A DNA stretch of 61,169 nt, taken from NCBI GenBank assembly GCA_946803715.1, contig CAMPET010000176.1:2473-63641 (forward strand), read 5' to 3'. The position numbers and the translations under genes were made by a program. This DNA is from Beroe ovata (lineage: Eukaryota > Ctenophora > Nuda > Beroida > Beroidae). Every line of letters starts with the position of its first letter. The first letter of the stretch is position 1. This document shows positions 28,401 through 43,400 of the stretch, piece after piece. The notes under the pieces were generated by a model. It did no database searches, had not been told where the DNA came from, and saw only the letters and a program-made list of their open reading frames with translations.

Positions 28401-31400
28401 GTTGAGGAAAAACCCGGTATGTACGACATCAAATAGCTTGCTTCAAATATTATGTTCTTTCCTCCACAGACTTCGGAAATAATCCTTCGAAATACCTCTT
28501 TCCACGTCATACTCATAAAATCTCATTTTCCCGCAAGGTTTGGTGATCATAAAACCACTCCCTGCTGAGATATACATCGACTCCGGCGGATTACTGTTGA
28601 ACATCACCGTAAACACGACCATCTCAACCTCTGATGAGATTACCATCTCTCTTGGTCGCTCCAATAACGGCATATACGAGGATCTCACGGATCACATCAG
28701 TTACAACATGAGTAGAATCAATGACAACTCTGATGATGACGACTCTGATGACGACGATGTGGTTGTTGGTGATGATGGGACATGGGAGATACACGTGTAT
28801 GTTTACTACCCGTACAGCCAGACCTCGGGTGACCTGACACTCAGTGTCGGTGACACATTCAGTGGGGATATTACCACCACTAGCTTAGTTCATGCTGGTG
28901 ACGGCGGAGCTCCGTACTTTGATCCGTACCCCGTTCACACGATGCCCAAAGTGCTGACTGGTGAAGATGTGATGATCAATGTCATGGTGCATGGAGATAA
29001 ACCCTTGACGGTAAGGATTGAAGTGATGTTAGGTGATGCTTTATTACTGAGGATTCATCATAGGTTGTCATATGACACTGTGTTATTTCCAGGTTGCATG
29101 GTATGCGGTCGACAACTTTAACTACATTGATATGGAGGAGAATGAAGACTACCAAATTCACAACGATGACAAATTCGAGATTCATGACAATTCTAGTCTC
29201 ACAATACGTGACGCCCAGTTGTCTGATAGTAATTCGTATTGGATAGTGGCATCCAATACCTATGGTACTATTACTGGATCTGTTGAACTCGAAGTATCTG
29301 AGAGAAGAGGTGAGATATATGACCTACTTGTGCATGTGTGCAATGCACACGTTGTAAGCACATTGTTGGGAAGAGAACGAACTTACTCAATCTTCATACT
29401 TACCCATCTATAATGATCAAGAAACTCATCATGACTGACTGTCCTCAGATCTTGTTATCGTGAAGCCGCTACCACGCCGTACCGCCATCACACCCAGCCA
29501 GAGCTTGTATCTGGACATTGCTGTGAACGCCACCATTCACAATGGCGAGGATCTGACTCTGTCACTGGGTCGATCATTCAAGGGGGTGTATGAGGACCTC
29601 ACTGATTTTATCATCAACGACATATCCCTCGACGAGACTGCCAGCAAACCCGAAACTCTGTATTGGAATGACACGGTGATTGAGCCCAAGAGATGGAATA
29701 TCCGCATTGAGCTGCCGCACCCTCACTCCCAAGCGTCTGGTGATCTGACTCTCAGTGTGGGCGATGGTCACAGTGGTGACATCACCAACACCAAGCTTGT
29801 CATTGTGCCCGAGGAGGATGACAACACGCCGTACTTTGACCCTGCCCCCAAATCAGTGGAAGTCCGACCTGGCGATGATGTCCTCATTGACACTCAAGTC
29901 GAGAGTCCAACTCCATTCGAGGTAATTGTCAGAGAAATCCTGACTGATCTAGAAATATAGAGATTATGATCTGATGTGAGGTGTTTTCAGTGAGAATTAC
30001 TAATGATATCCCCATCTGGATAGGTGGAATGGTACAAGGTTGATCCGAGCACTGGCAAGAGAGTCCCAGTCGATGGTTCACTCGTTCACAGTAACGGTAG
30101 TCTCAGCATCCCTGATGTACAGGAGGACGATGCTGGAACGTATGTGGTAGAAGTGTCCAATACAGATGGAACAACTTCACTAGAGATAGATATCACCGTC
30201 CTTCCTAGAGGTGGGATGCTTGTAAGAGGATACATTCCTAATCCTATTGTAGGCAAATCAATTTTCAGTGTTGATTCATGGAAATGAATTGTTATGGCGG
30301 GTCAATGTGCTCCTTCACGATTCATGATATTTTGGCACTGTGTGTACCGAATTTTTTACAACGATAAATATATCGTTTTCTCCAATTACAGAGTTGGAGA
30401 TCACGGAACCATTACCGGAAGAGGTAGAATTAGTGAGCGGAGAAGATCTGAAGATGAAGATTCGTGTGTCAGCCAACTTGGAAGAGAAGGAAGATGTTTC
30501 GATCACGCTTACTTTTTCATCTCCTGACACCACCAAAGATCTTACCCCACACCTGTCCTATCAGCACTCTGATGACACCACCCTTGGAGATGATGAGGGT
30601 TACGGAGAGTGGCAGATAGATCTGTCACTTCCTCACCCCTACTCACAAGCATCCGGTGATGTCACTGTGACAGTTTCTGACAGTCACAGCAGTGATTCTA
30701 CCACGACACGTGTCATTGTTGTACAGGAAGAAGATGACAGTGCTCCATTCTTTGATCCGGCCCCTAGTTCAGTTACAGGATACGTGGGTGAAGATGTCAT
30801 CATTGAGACTGGGGTCAAGGGCGATGATCCTATTGAGGTACGAAAGTTACTATAGAATACGTGATAAGTTCATCGGTCAACCAAGAATCTGTGTTCCAAT
30901 TTTAGTTTGAGGTGAATATCAAATGTCTTCCTAAACAAAATTCAAATCAGGTTCAGTGGTTTAAGCTTTCACCAGATTCTGATGATGTAACTGAAGTCAT
31001 TGATGACGATGACAAGTTCAACATTCATCCCAATGGAAGTCTGAGCATCACTGATGTCAGTGAAGACGATGAGGGATCATACAGAATTGTTGTAACGAAT
31101 GATGAAGGGTCTTCATCAGTGGAAGTAGAGGTCAAGGTCTTGAACAGAACACGTGAGTACCGTGAAAATAATGTTCTAGTTATTGAAAATCATAATGAGT
31201 CATTGGAAATTAATGAGCACGAAACGAGGAAAGTTGCCATTAATACTGACATCGCCCTCCCTCTCAGCCCTGTTCATCGTTAAGCCACTACCACCACAAA
31301 GTGCCGTGATTCATGGACATGATTTGGACATGACGGTCACTGTGAATGCCAGTTCGGATGACCTGACCCTATCATTGGGGCACTCGCTACGGGGAGTTTA

Positions 31401-34400
31401 CCATGACCTGACAGAGTATCTCTCATACGAGATATCGGAGGAGGGGAGAAATGCTCACAGCGATGGTGTGGTGTGGAGAATTGATCTAATGCTGTCCTAC
31501 CAATTCTCTGACCATCTGGGACATCTTGTCCTCAGTATTGGTGATGAGAACAGCGGTGCAATCACCACAACTAGACTGTTCACTGGAGAGGGAGTTAAGC
31601 CGTACTTTGATCCTGTACCCCAAGATATCTCCAGTCTTCCTGGACATGATATCCTGATAGATGTCCATGTTGGGGGTTCTACCCCTCTCCTGGTTAGTCC
31701 CCCTCTCCCTCCTCAATTTAGTGTTCCTGGACTCCCTGGCATTATCATCGATAGATAAGTTTTAACATAAGTTGTGACATAATAATGAGATCGTTAATCC
31801 TAGCATCTGTTAACATCTTCTCTATTCTCATATCAGATCAAGTGGTACAGTATTGAAACTGGAGGTATTATTCCCGAGTTTATGGAACTGGAGAGTGATG
31901 ATAAACACACCATCTATCCCAATGGAAGTCTTGGTATTGCTGATCTCAATGAGGCAGATGTGGGAAGCTACAGAGTGGAGTTGTCTAACGATGTAGGGAG
32001 TACATACGAGGACGTACAAGTGTCATTGTACACTCGACAAGGTAAGTTCTTCCTACATGTCTAAAAAAATAACAGATTTACACGTGATAACAGATTTACA
32101 CGTGATTTACACGTGATTTACACGTGATTTTACCCCCAAGCTATATTTCACAACATGTTTCACAAATCACCGTGTGATTGTCTCCCAATCAGATATCAAG
32201 ATAGTGGAACCACTCCCCAAAGAGCTGACTGTGACACCATCTGAAGATCTGAACATGGCTATCCGAGTGAACGCTAGTGTCACCACTGGAGACGAGATCA
32301 CGGTGTCCCTGGGACGGTCCACAACGGGTGTCTATGAAGATGTGTCCCAATTCGTGGACTACGACACGACTGAGGAATCTGCTCGGATAGATGGAACTGG
32401 GATATGGCACATCCAACTGACACTCCGACACCCACACTCCCAAGTATCTGGGGACTTGACACTCAGTGTTGGGGACGGGTACAGCGGAGATATTACCACC
32501 ACAAGAGTCAGGGTGGTAGAGGATGGAGAAGGGGATCCCTACTTTGATCCTGCCCCAACTTCAGTCGTCCTCGTCCCAGGACAAGATGTCTTGATCAATA
32601 CCAGAGCTAGGGGTGATACTCCTTTGACGGTAGGTTCCCTCCCACTGTGTCCATCCTATTCCCTTCTTTGAGACAATATATCTGCTCAATTCATGACATA
32701 ATCAGCTCGACACAATAATTTTGACACTGTCACATCCGCCAGGTCAAGTGGTACACCTTGAATCCAGAATCACGAAGTGTGTTTGGATTTGAGGAGATAG
32801 AGGATGGTGAAGAGTACACAATTCATCCTAATGGGAGTTTGAGTATCCTTGACGCTGGACCGGATGACATTGGTAGTTACTGGGTCGTGATAGCGAATGC
32901 TGTTGGCACTGCGACAGCATCCGTCGATGTGTTGGAAAGACCAGGTGAGTTCACCTCTATCCATTATGTTTCACCAGTTTGAGAATCGAGAAAGAACGTT
33001 CATTCCCAGATCAACTAATCTTATCCCTCCCCAGATTTGGCAATTGTGGAGCCTCTTCCCGAAGTTACGCTAACAGATCCAGGTGATCTGACCCTGAAGA
33101 TCGTGGTGAATTCCAGTGTTGTCATGGGAACAGATTTACACGTGACTCTCAAACGCATCACTGATGACACCACCATCGACTTGACACCCCTCATCACTAC
33201 GGTGATTGATGAAAGTGATGAGGAAGCCTCGCTGTGGAAGATTGATGTGGTTCTCCCACACCCTTACCCTCTCAATGAAGGAAACATCACACTCACTGTT
33301 GATGATGGTTATGGTTCTGATTCGACCACCACTCGTCTTGTCATGGACGATGAATTTATTGGTTTTCCCTACTTCGACCCTGTCCCTGCATCAGTGAGGA
33401 CATACCCAGGACGTGATGTGATGATAGAAACTGAGGTCAAGGGACCCGATGAGTTTGATGTAAGTCCATCACGTTTGTTGTTGTTTCTGTGTGTGTCTGT
33501 GTTTGTGTCTGTGTCTGTGTCTGTGTCTGTGTGTGTCTGTGTGTCTGTTTCTGTGTCTGTTCGTCGGTTTATTTTCCATCATAATCATATTTCTATTCCA
33601 GGTCTTGTGGTACAAACATGACCCGGATTTGGACATGAATCGTCTCATCACTGATATGGACGATGGAGAACAGTACGAAATCATGTCCAATGGGAGCCTG
33701 CTCATCCGTGATGTACAGGAATTGAATGAGGGACGCTACTCCGTACTGGCCGTTTCTGATCCCCTCCTCATGAACAGCTCATATGTTGAAGTTCATGTTG
33801 ATGTTATCGATGCAACAGGTAAAATATATTGCCGCCCTTTGTTCCTTGAATCTGATGGAAGCTCATCACCTGATCTATCTCTCTCTCTCCCTCCCCGGTT
33901 GATATGATACGTCATCTCAGAGTTGAAGATCATAGATCCACTACCGGAGGTTATCAGACTTCTGCCTGGACGTGGACTGGACATGAGTATCGCAGTCAAC
34001 ACCAGTGGTACGAGTAGTGATGACATCGCTCTCACCCTAACACGATCTGTCAATGGGAGTGAGACAGATCTCACATCCCATCTGACATTTGAAATGTCGG
34101 AGTTGTCGGTAGACACATCAGATACGAGTGGGGAGATTGAGGAGAGAAGTTGGAGGATTGATGTTTCTGTGCCGTATCCCCACTCTCAGTCGAGTGGGAA
34201 CTTGACTCTCAAAGTGAGAGATGGATACGGTGAGGATGAGACTAAAACTCGACTCATCATTGAGACAGAGGAAGATGGGATGCCGGTATTCGATCCAGCA
34301 CCAACATCTGTAGTAGCATTGGCTGGTGACGATGTCCTGGTTGATATGGCTGTCAGGGGAGATCTACCACTGATGGTGAGACAAACTCAATATCATTGAC

Positions 34401-37400
34401 ATTGTATTTTCAAACACTTGTCACCAGATGGCAGCAATCGCTGTTCTATCATCTTACTTAGTTCTAATACAGTTCTGTTACAGATACGCTGGTTTAAGTT
34501 AGATCCAAACTCCCTCGAGCCGACTGAGGTCATTGATGACGATGACAAGTTCAACATTCATCCCAATGGAAGTCTGAGCATCACTGATGTCAATGAAGAC
34601 GATGAGGCTTCTTATGTTGTTGAAATAACGAATGGTGTTGGGGATGCTACTGTCACTGTTGACTTGACTGTTGTACAACGACGAGGTATAACTTTGCCAT
34701 ATATAGGAATAAGATTATTCTGATGATAAGAAATCCACAATTCTTATGATTCATGAACCCTGTTTCTCCCTCAGATTTGGTCATAGTGAAGCCACTTCCC
34801 AGAGAGACATTCTTCAAGCACGGTAGAGATCTTCATCTGAGTATCAGAGTTAATGCCAGTGTGACAAGTGAGACAGATTTCACTCTGTCACTGGGACACT
34901 CACTAAAGGGCGTCTACTCGGACATCACAAGTCATGTTGTGTACAGAACATTCACAATGGTGGAGGATGGTCCCAGTGATAAGGACAATGGACAGATATG
35001 GCAGATAGATGTCACTGTGGGTTCTCTCTTCACAGAGGAACTGGGACATCTTGTCCTCAGTATTGGGGATAAGTACAGCGGTGCAATCACAACCACTAAA
35101 CTCGTGGAGGCAAAGGGAGTGGAGCCCTACTTTGATCCTGAACCGAACTCTGTGGCAGTTGATAAGAATGACGATGTTCTCATCGATACCGCCGTGATGG
35201 GATCTGACCCAGTAGAAGTGAGAAAGGATTAAGATAGCAGATAGATTCCTTAGATCAATTTCCTCCTGGCTTTTTATCCACTTGCTACCTATTCGGTCAA
35301 CTGAAACATTTTGCAGATCACATGGTACAAACAGGATCCAGATACTCTTGAGTACACAGAGATAGATAGTCAGGATGACAAGTTCACGATACATCCCAAT
35401 GGAAGTTTGAGTATCACTGATGTTGTTGAAGAGGATGAGGGCACTTACGTGATTGAAGTTTCCAACAGTGCTGGTAGAAGCAGCAAGGAAGTTGACGTTG
35501 ATGTTCTTGATCCAATCGGTAAGTAAATTTATCTGCAGTTTCTTGTGGCATTAGTATGATCGCAATATTCGTCGTGTTATTTATATGATCTGAACAAACA
35601 CCCGCGCAGGACTGAAGATTCTGACGCCTCTGCCCCGTCTGATCTACTTGCATCCTGGAGAAGATCTCGACATGAAGATCACGGTATCCTCGGGCGAATC
35701 CGACACCGATAACATATACCTCGCAATGGAAACCCTAGTGGGAGACGAGTCCATTGATCAAACTCCCAACATGGACTATGTGGTGTCTGGTAGCGGTTAC
35801 CAAACCGATAACATGACATACATCTGGGACATCGACATGACTCTACCTGGTCGTTACGTGACGGAGGGAGATGTTGTTGTGAGTGTATCAGACCGGGATA
35901 ATAGTCGTCCAGTCACCACCCAGAGCACGGTGGTATACAAGGAGCTGGTACGGGAACCACCAGTATTCGACCCCCCTCCTCCACGATCAGTCGTGGATTA
36001 TGTCGGGGAGGATATTCTCATCAGTACTCGAGTCAAGGGATCTACTCCTATTCAGGTAGCTGTTTTACATATCTTTTATTCACGTCTTCGACTTTAGTCT
36101 TTAAAGAGCTATGCAGACATCACCTAGCAGCTGTACCATATACCTATCAGTTTTTCATTCACTTACTCTTATCAGGTCCAATGGTACAGACGAGACTTCC
36201 CGACTTCTGACTTCACCGAGATAAGCAGTGGTTCCAAGTTCACCATTCACAACAATGGCAGTCTCAGTATTCGGGATGGAGAGAAGGAGGATGAGGGCAT
36301 GTACAGGGTTGTCATCTCGAATAGATATGGAAATGAGTCAAGAGACGTGGATGTTGATCTGATCAAGCGAATCCGTAAGTTATCAAGCATTCATCCGAGC
36401 TTTCGTTACATTGAAATCGAGCTCTTGTTACATCGTATCCTAGTTTCCGTTCCTGGGTTATAACATTGAAATGATCCTTCATTTTGCTCCCATTTCAGCG
36501 TTGGTAATAACTGTTCCGCTGGATGTTGAAACCGTGGTGGAACCTGAATCCAATGTCAATCTGTCCATCACGATCAAAGCAACACTGAGAAGCGAAGACG
36601 ACTTGATCCTATCCTTCGGTCATTCAGTCAAGGGAGTGTACCACGACTTCACCGAGTACTTCACCAGCCACTCCGCTGAGAAGTTGGAATACACCCCTAC
36701 TAATGATGAGGAGGATGATGTGGGAATGTGGCACATCGACATGCTCGTTGAGTACCCCTATGACGAAGTCAAGGGTCACTTTATCATCAGTGTGGGTGAC
36801 AACCACAGCGGTGCTATCACCACCACTAAACTTGTCACGGAGAGGGTGGAGGAGATTGTAGCACCGTTCTTTGATCCACTCCCCGAGTCGGTGTTTGTGT
36901 TTGCTGATCAGGATGTTCTCATCAACATAACCGCTCAGGGGTCTACCCCTATTGAGGTAGATGATTGGGGTCACACATCATATTCTACACTCATCATCTT
37001 GTCAAACCTTCATCATCTCATGAATTGAATTTTCGTTTTTGCAGATTGCCTGGATTAAGTTTGATGTGGAAACCTTCGAATACGTGGACATAACTGATGA
37101 CGGGAAGTATACTATTCACCCCAATGGCAGTTTAGAGATATCCAGTGTCCAGACCACTGATGATGGGATCTACAGAGTTGGGCTATCCAACGAGATTGGT
37201 AAAGCCTCAGAGGAAGTCGAAGTTGTGGTCTTGCAGCGAACTGGTTAGTTATGAAATAACCTAGAAATGTGCAAAACCTAGAAATGTGCCAAAATTTCAA
37301 TAACCTTACCCAGATTTACTCCTAAGTTTTTCATCCATCCCTGAAAGTCCTTCATTTTCAGATTTGGTAATCGTGGAGCCACTCCCCGAGGAGACCTATC

Positions 37401-40400
37401 TGAAGCCCGGTGAAGATCTCGACCTGGACATTGTCGTGAATGCCAGCATCTCACATGAAGATGACCTAATCCTATCGTTCGGTCATTCTGCCCGTGGTGT
37501 TTACCACGACCTCACTGACCATCTCGAGTATACGATCAGTGAGATGAATCAGGATGAGGAGGGAGAACGGGATGAGAGAGTGAACACCAGATTATGGGGG
37601 ATAGCGATGAAACTGCCGTACCCGTACAGCCAGGCTCCGGGAGATTTCATAGTCAATGTCGGTGATAGTTACAGCGGTGACTTCACCTCCACACGGGTTA
37701 TCATAACTGACAAGGACAACGCTCCATTCCTTGATCCGGTACCGGAACCGGTCAGAGTGTACAACGGAGATGATGTTTTCATTGATACCCAAGCAAAGGG
37801 ATCCAGACCTCTCAAGGTTGGTGCTATCAGTTGTGATAAACTATGAGATGGAGATTTAGCGGAGATTTCTGACGAATTTCATGTAATGAAAGATGAATTA
37901 CGTAAATTTCACCTACTTCTTTTCAGGTGAAATGGTACAAGACGACCCCCGAATCCCAGCTTGACATCAGCAATGATCCGAGGGTCCATGTTCACAAGAA
38001 CGGTAGTCTGGGTATAGATGACATCCAGGACGAGGACGAGGGAACCTATGTGATAGAAGTGTCAAATAATGACGGAACTATCAGAGAGGAAGTGGAGATA
38101 GAAGTCATTCAAAAGACAGGTTCCCGAGGGAGACATGAATGTTTTTTTTAACCGAATTCTTCATTGATGTTTGATCGTTCCATAGTTTTAGAGAGGAGTT
38201 TCGACCTAGATCTCATCTAAATTCCATCCCCTCAGCACTGAAGATTGTGGAGCCACTACCACGAGTCATGTACCTGGCGCCCGGCCAAGACCTGAACATG
38301 ACCATAGCTGTGAATGCCAGTGTCACTGACGAATTCGAGATAAAACTCTCGCTCAGAAGATCATTTGGCGCCAATATCGACGATATACAATCCCTCACGA
38401 AACACATCTCTTACAACATCCGCCCTGCGGTGGAAAGTGATGAAGATGATAACACGACGTGGTCGATTAACGTGACACTCCCCTACCCCTACTCTCAAGC
38501 GTCGGGAGAGTTGAGTCTAGAAGTCAGGGATCGGCACAGCAGTGACTCCACTTTGACTGATCTGATCATCAGATCGGATAGGAGGAATAGATTCCCCTTC
38601 TTCGATCCTATCCCGAGATCTGTCAAGATCAACCCAGATCAGGATGTGCTCATCAATACTCGGGCTAAAGGAAGTCGTCCACTTTCTGTGAGTGTGTTAC
38701 AAATCTCTCTCTCTATCATCATCTTCTCCAACATGATTCCATCACTGATCACTCCCACATCATAAATGCATTCATTTATCAATTCTAAACTTCATCAGGT
38801 GAGCTGGCACAAACTCCTGCCATCCTCTGATGACGTCATGATGACCATGGTGTCTGATGACAAGTTCACTGTCCATCCCAATGGTAGTCTGAGTATCCTG
38901 GACGCCCAACAACAAGATGAGGGATCGTATAGGGTAGAAGTGGAGAATGGTTACGGCAAGGCGTTTGCTGTCGTTAGCATTGATCTTGTGCCCTGGAATC
39001 GTGAGTATATTTCTGGAGATTTTCCCGCCTTTTCCTGAGACATAGTGAAGTAGGGGATGTCGGTCGTACTGCGGCAATCTCTATGTTGTTTCCATACCTT
39101 ACCGCCGTATGCTACTAACCTTCATTTAGATCACATTTCAGCTCTGGTCATCACTGAACCACTACCCAGCGAGACCCACATCCCAGTTGGTGAAGTTCTG
39201 AACATGAGCATCATTGTGAACACCAGTTTAGCCACGACTGAGGACGACATCATCCTATCCCTCGGTCATTCCTCACGGGGTATCCAACAGAACCTGACCA
39301 AGTACCTTACATACGAGATATCCGAGTCCGATGATGAGGACGGTGATGTCAGAGTGTGGAACATATCGACAACTCTACCCTACCCATACTCCCAATCTGC
39401 CGGTTATCTGACACTGAGTGTGGGTGACAGTTACAGTGGTGACATCACCTCGACCCGGCTTGTCATTGGAGATGATGAGGAAGAGTACAATAGAGCTCCG
39501 TACTTTGACCCTGCCCCTGAACCACTAATCATGGTTCATCAGAATGAGGAGGCAGTCATCAGCACTAGAGCACGAGGATCACCTCCCTTAGATGTTAGTA
39601 AACGAGATGATATGAGCCTAGAATTGATAAACCTTGAATTGATAAACCTAGCTAGTTGATGAATCTAAGAGAGCCTTATTTAGGTATGCACATTGCACAT
39701 AACTCGTCGTTTCCCTAAAATCATGCTATGGTTTCAGATACGCTGGTACAAATCAAATCCAGACTCATTCGACTACACTCCGATATTCAGTGGATCTAAG
39801 TACACCGTCCATCCCAATGGTACTCTCAGTATAATGAATGTGACTGAAGAGGATGTTGGATCCTATAGGGTAGAGGCCACGAACAGCTTCGGCAGAGCAT
39901 CTGAGGATGTTGAACTCGAACTTATTCCTAGAATAGGTTTGTTTCCCAAGCTCAAAATTCAGGAAAAATTAGTATAAGATTAGATCCAAAAACTGGATCG
40001 AATTTGAGATTTAGTGCTCTGACCATATTTTCACTTTCCCAGCGTTGGTGATAGTGGATCCTCTCCCCAAGGAGACAGCCCTAATTCCAGGATCAGACCT
40101 AAACCTCAGTGTTGTTATCAACGCTAGCGTTGCCACGGGAGACGAAGTTACCGTCTCACTCGGTCACTCGTCACGCGGCATATACCACGACCTCACAGAC
40201 CACATCTCGCACAACATCACTCTCATCAGTGATGATGACGTGGACAAGGAGTCAGGCAGGGAGTGGCAGATTGATCTGCACCTGCCCTACCCTCACTCGC
40301 AAGCGTCGGGAGACCTCACTCTGAGTGTGGGCGATAGTCACAGTGGTGATATCACTACCACCAGGCTGGTGGTCGGTCAGGAGGGACGAGGGGTCGCTCC

Positions 40401-43400
40401 GTTCTTCGATCCTATTCCCAGATCAGTGAAAACTTACATTGGACAAGATGTTTTGATTAACACAGAGGCTCGGGGGTCAACGCCCATTGAGGTGAGCCTA
40501 TTTTCGGATATTATCGAGCTCACCTTTCCTTACTCTCTTTCTTTTATGTTTCATCTAAATATTGTCCCCAATGATCACCCCAATGGGGTAAACTATATGA
40601 AAATAGGAGTTGGTTTTGACTCCCATCTTCTCACGCACTACCACCACTCTAGGTTACCTGGTCGAAGAAGGGCTCCACTGACTCCGACTACACGGAGCTA
40701 GAGACTGGTGATAAGTTTACAATCCACTCCAATGGCAGTCTCACTATCACCGATACCCAAACATCTGATGAGGGCAGCTATAGAGTGACCATCTCGAACA
40801 GTATCGGACAAGCGTCTGAGGAGATCGATGTTGAATTACTCCGCAAGAACCGTGAGTTTGGAATCGGGCAATTTCACTCAACTCCCTCGTCTGTTATAGA
40901 GGAGTTATTGAGGAGATGAGTCTCTATTATACCAATGAGATATTCACCTGATTTTTACCCTTGACTCCTGGTATGTATCCTCACTCCCCTCTCTCTTCCC
41001 TCAGCACTGGTTATTGTGGATCCTCTTCCAGCGGAGACATTCCTGATGCCAGGAGAAGATCTGGATATGGTGGTCACGGTCAATGCCAGCATTGTGGACG
41101 AGGATGAAATCACGGTGTCATTGGGTCATTCTCTGAACGGGGATTACCAGGACATGACTGACCATCTCGTGTATGACATCACGAAGAATGATGACACTGG
41201 TGATGACAGTGATGATGGAGATCTCTGGGATATAGTGATGACTCTGCCACACCCATATTCTCAAGCATCTGGAGACCTGACTCTAAGTGTAGAAGACAGT
41301 CACAGTGGTGATACCACTACCACCAAGCTGAAGATTGGAAAAGAGGGAAGAGGGGTTGCACCATTCTTCGACCCCATGCCTAGATCTGTGAAGATTCACC
41401 AAGGAAAAGATCTGTTCATCAACACAGAGGCAAAGGGATCCGCACCAGTTACTGTAAGTCCCGATATATTATGTTCTGTGATTTGTCTCAATATTTCTTT
41501 GTCTCAATATATGTCCCCTGTTGTCCGTGTTCCATGTATCTCGATTGAGACACTCTCTCCCAACTCCTCACATCCCAGGTTAACTGGTACAAGTTGGAGC
41601 TCCCCTCTACGCTGGTGCAACTCGAGAACGACGACAAGTACACGATCCACACTAACGGTAGTCTCGACATTGCTGACATAGGGAGTGAGGACGGAGGTAG
41701 ATACCGAGCCAAGATTTCCAATGACTTCGGAACTGCTTTTGTGGTCATCAACGTCGATGTCATTGATAAAACACGTGAGTTTGCTACCTATCCACTTACC
41801 ATCGGTTGTATGAATGATGTTGATCTATCAGTTGATCAAACTCTGACATATCTGTCAGTCAGTTGCTCTCCCATGCTCATAATTTCTCTCCCCAGCCCTG
41901 GTGATTGTTGAGCCGTTCCCCGTGGAGAGTGTTCTGAGACCAGGAGATGACCTACATCTGAACATCACGATCAATGCCAGCATCGCCACAGAAGACGAGT
42001 TGATACTTTCCCTTGGTCACTCATCCAAGGGCGTGTACAGAAACCTCACGAAATACCTGTCATACGAAGTGTCAGAGCAAGATGAAGATGACACGGAGAC
42101 AAACACCGGTAAACTGTGGAACATCAACGTGACTCTGCCACACCCTCATTCGCAAGCGTCGGGAGACCTCACACTGAGTGTGGGAGATAGTCACAGTGGC
42201 GATATCACTACCACCAAGCTGGTGTTGGAGAGAGAGGGTGATGCTACTGCCCCCTTCTTCGATCCCGCCCCCAAATCTGTCAGAGTGACACCTGGAGATG
42301 ATGTTCTCATTGACACTGCCGTCATTGGTGATGAGCCAATGGAGGTGAGTTCCATTACAACCTGCCTTGGCGCCTTGGGCACTGATCATTCATTAACTTA
42401 TCAGTAGATGTTCCCTTTTTTCTCTTGATCTAAAGAATTCTCATTTCCAGATTGGTTGGCAGCGAATCGTATCCTATCCAGCAACAATAATTGACATTGT
42501 GAATGATGACAAGTTTAAGATACATCCCAATGGAAGTCTGAGTATCACTGATGTTGGTAAGGAGGATGAGGGCATGTACAGGGTGATAGCATCGAATGAT
42601 GCCGGTACGGCTGAGGCAGAAATTGAGATTGATCTTACTTCGAGAACAAGTTAGTGAAGCAGTGTTCAAAAATTCTATTCAAACTACGTCGAATCCGGTG
42701 TTCGTTATGATACCTCGCAGCACTAAAATGAACATCATCCCTCCTCTTTCCAGGACAAAAAGCTCCCGAATTTGAACGTGAACTCCAAGGAGCATTTATC
42801 ATGGAAGGAGATGATCACGAGGTGACATTTGTTGTATCCGGTATCCCAGAACCAGATGTAGTTCTGACCCAAGACGGTCAGGAGCTGGACATCACCAGTT
42901 CGCCTCACGATCTCGGAACCAAGTACACTTACCAGATCGAGGATGCTAATCTGGGCGATGGCGGAGTTGTGGTTGCCATGGCAACAAACCCACTGGGAAC
43001 AGCACAGTCTACTGCTCTTCTATCTGTGTACATGAGACTGAGACCAGCTGAGTTTGAGTCCACGCCTGATGACGTCAGCTTGATGGAGGGTAGTGATCAC
43101 GTGATTACAGCTGTAGTGACAGGAATACCCAAACCAGTGGTGAATCTTACCGATGGCCAGGGGGATCTGGTAGAGGGAGGTCAAATGAGGGTTGTAGATG
43201 TCAACAAGTGGATGTACACGCTCATCTTAACTGATGTTCAGGTTAGTAGCCTCATTGTGAATTCATCATTATGGAGTATGGACTCCGAAATTTAAAGAAT
43301 TGAAGCCGGTAAAATGCCAAAATCCTCGATCATGATCTCTCAAGAGAGAGTAAATTCCATCTCATGATCAAACTCCCTTATCCCACAGTATGCAGATGTT

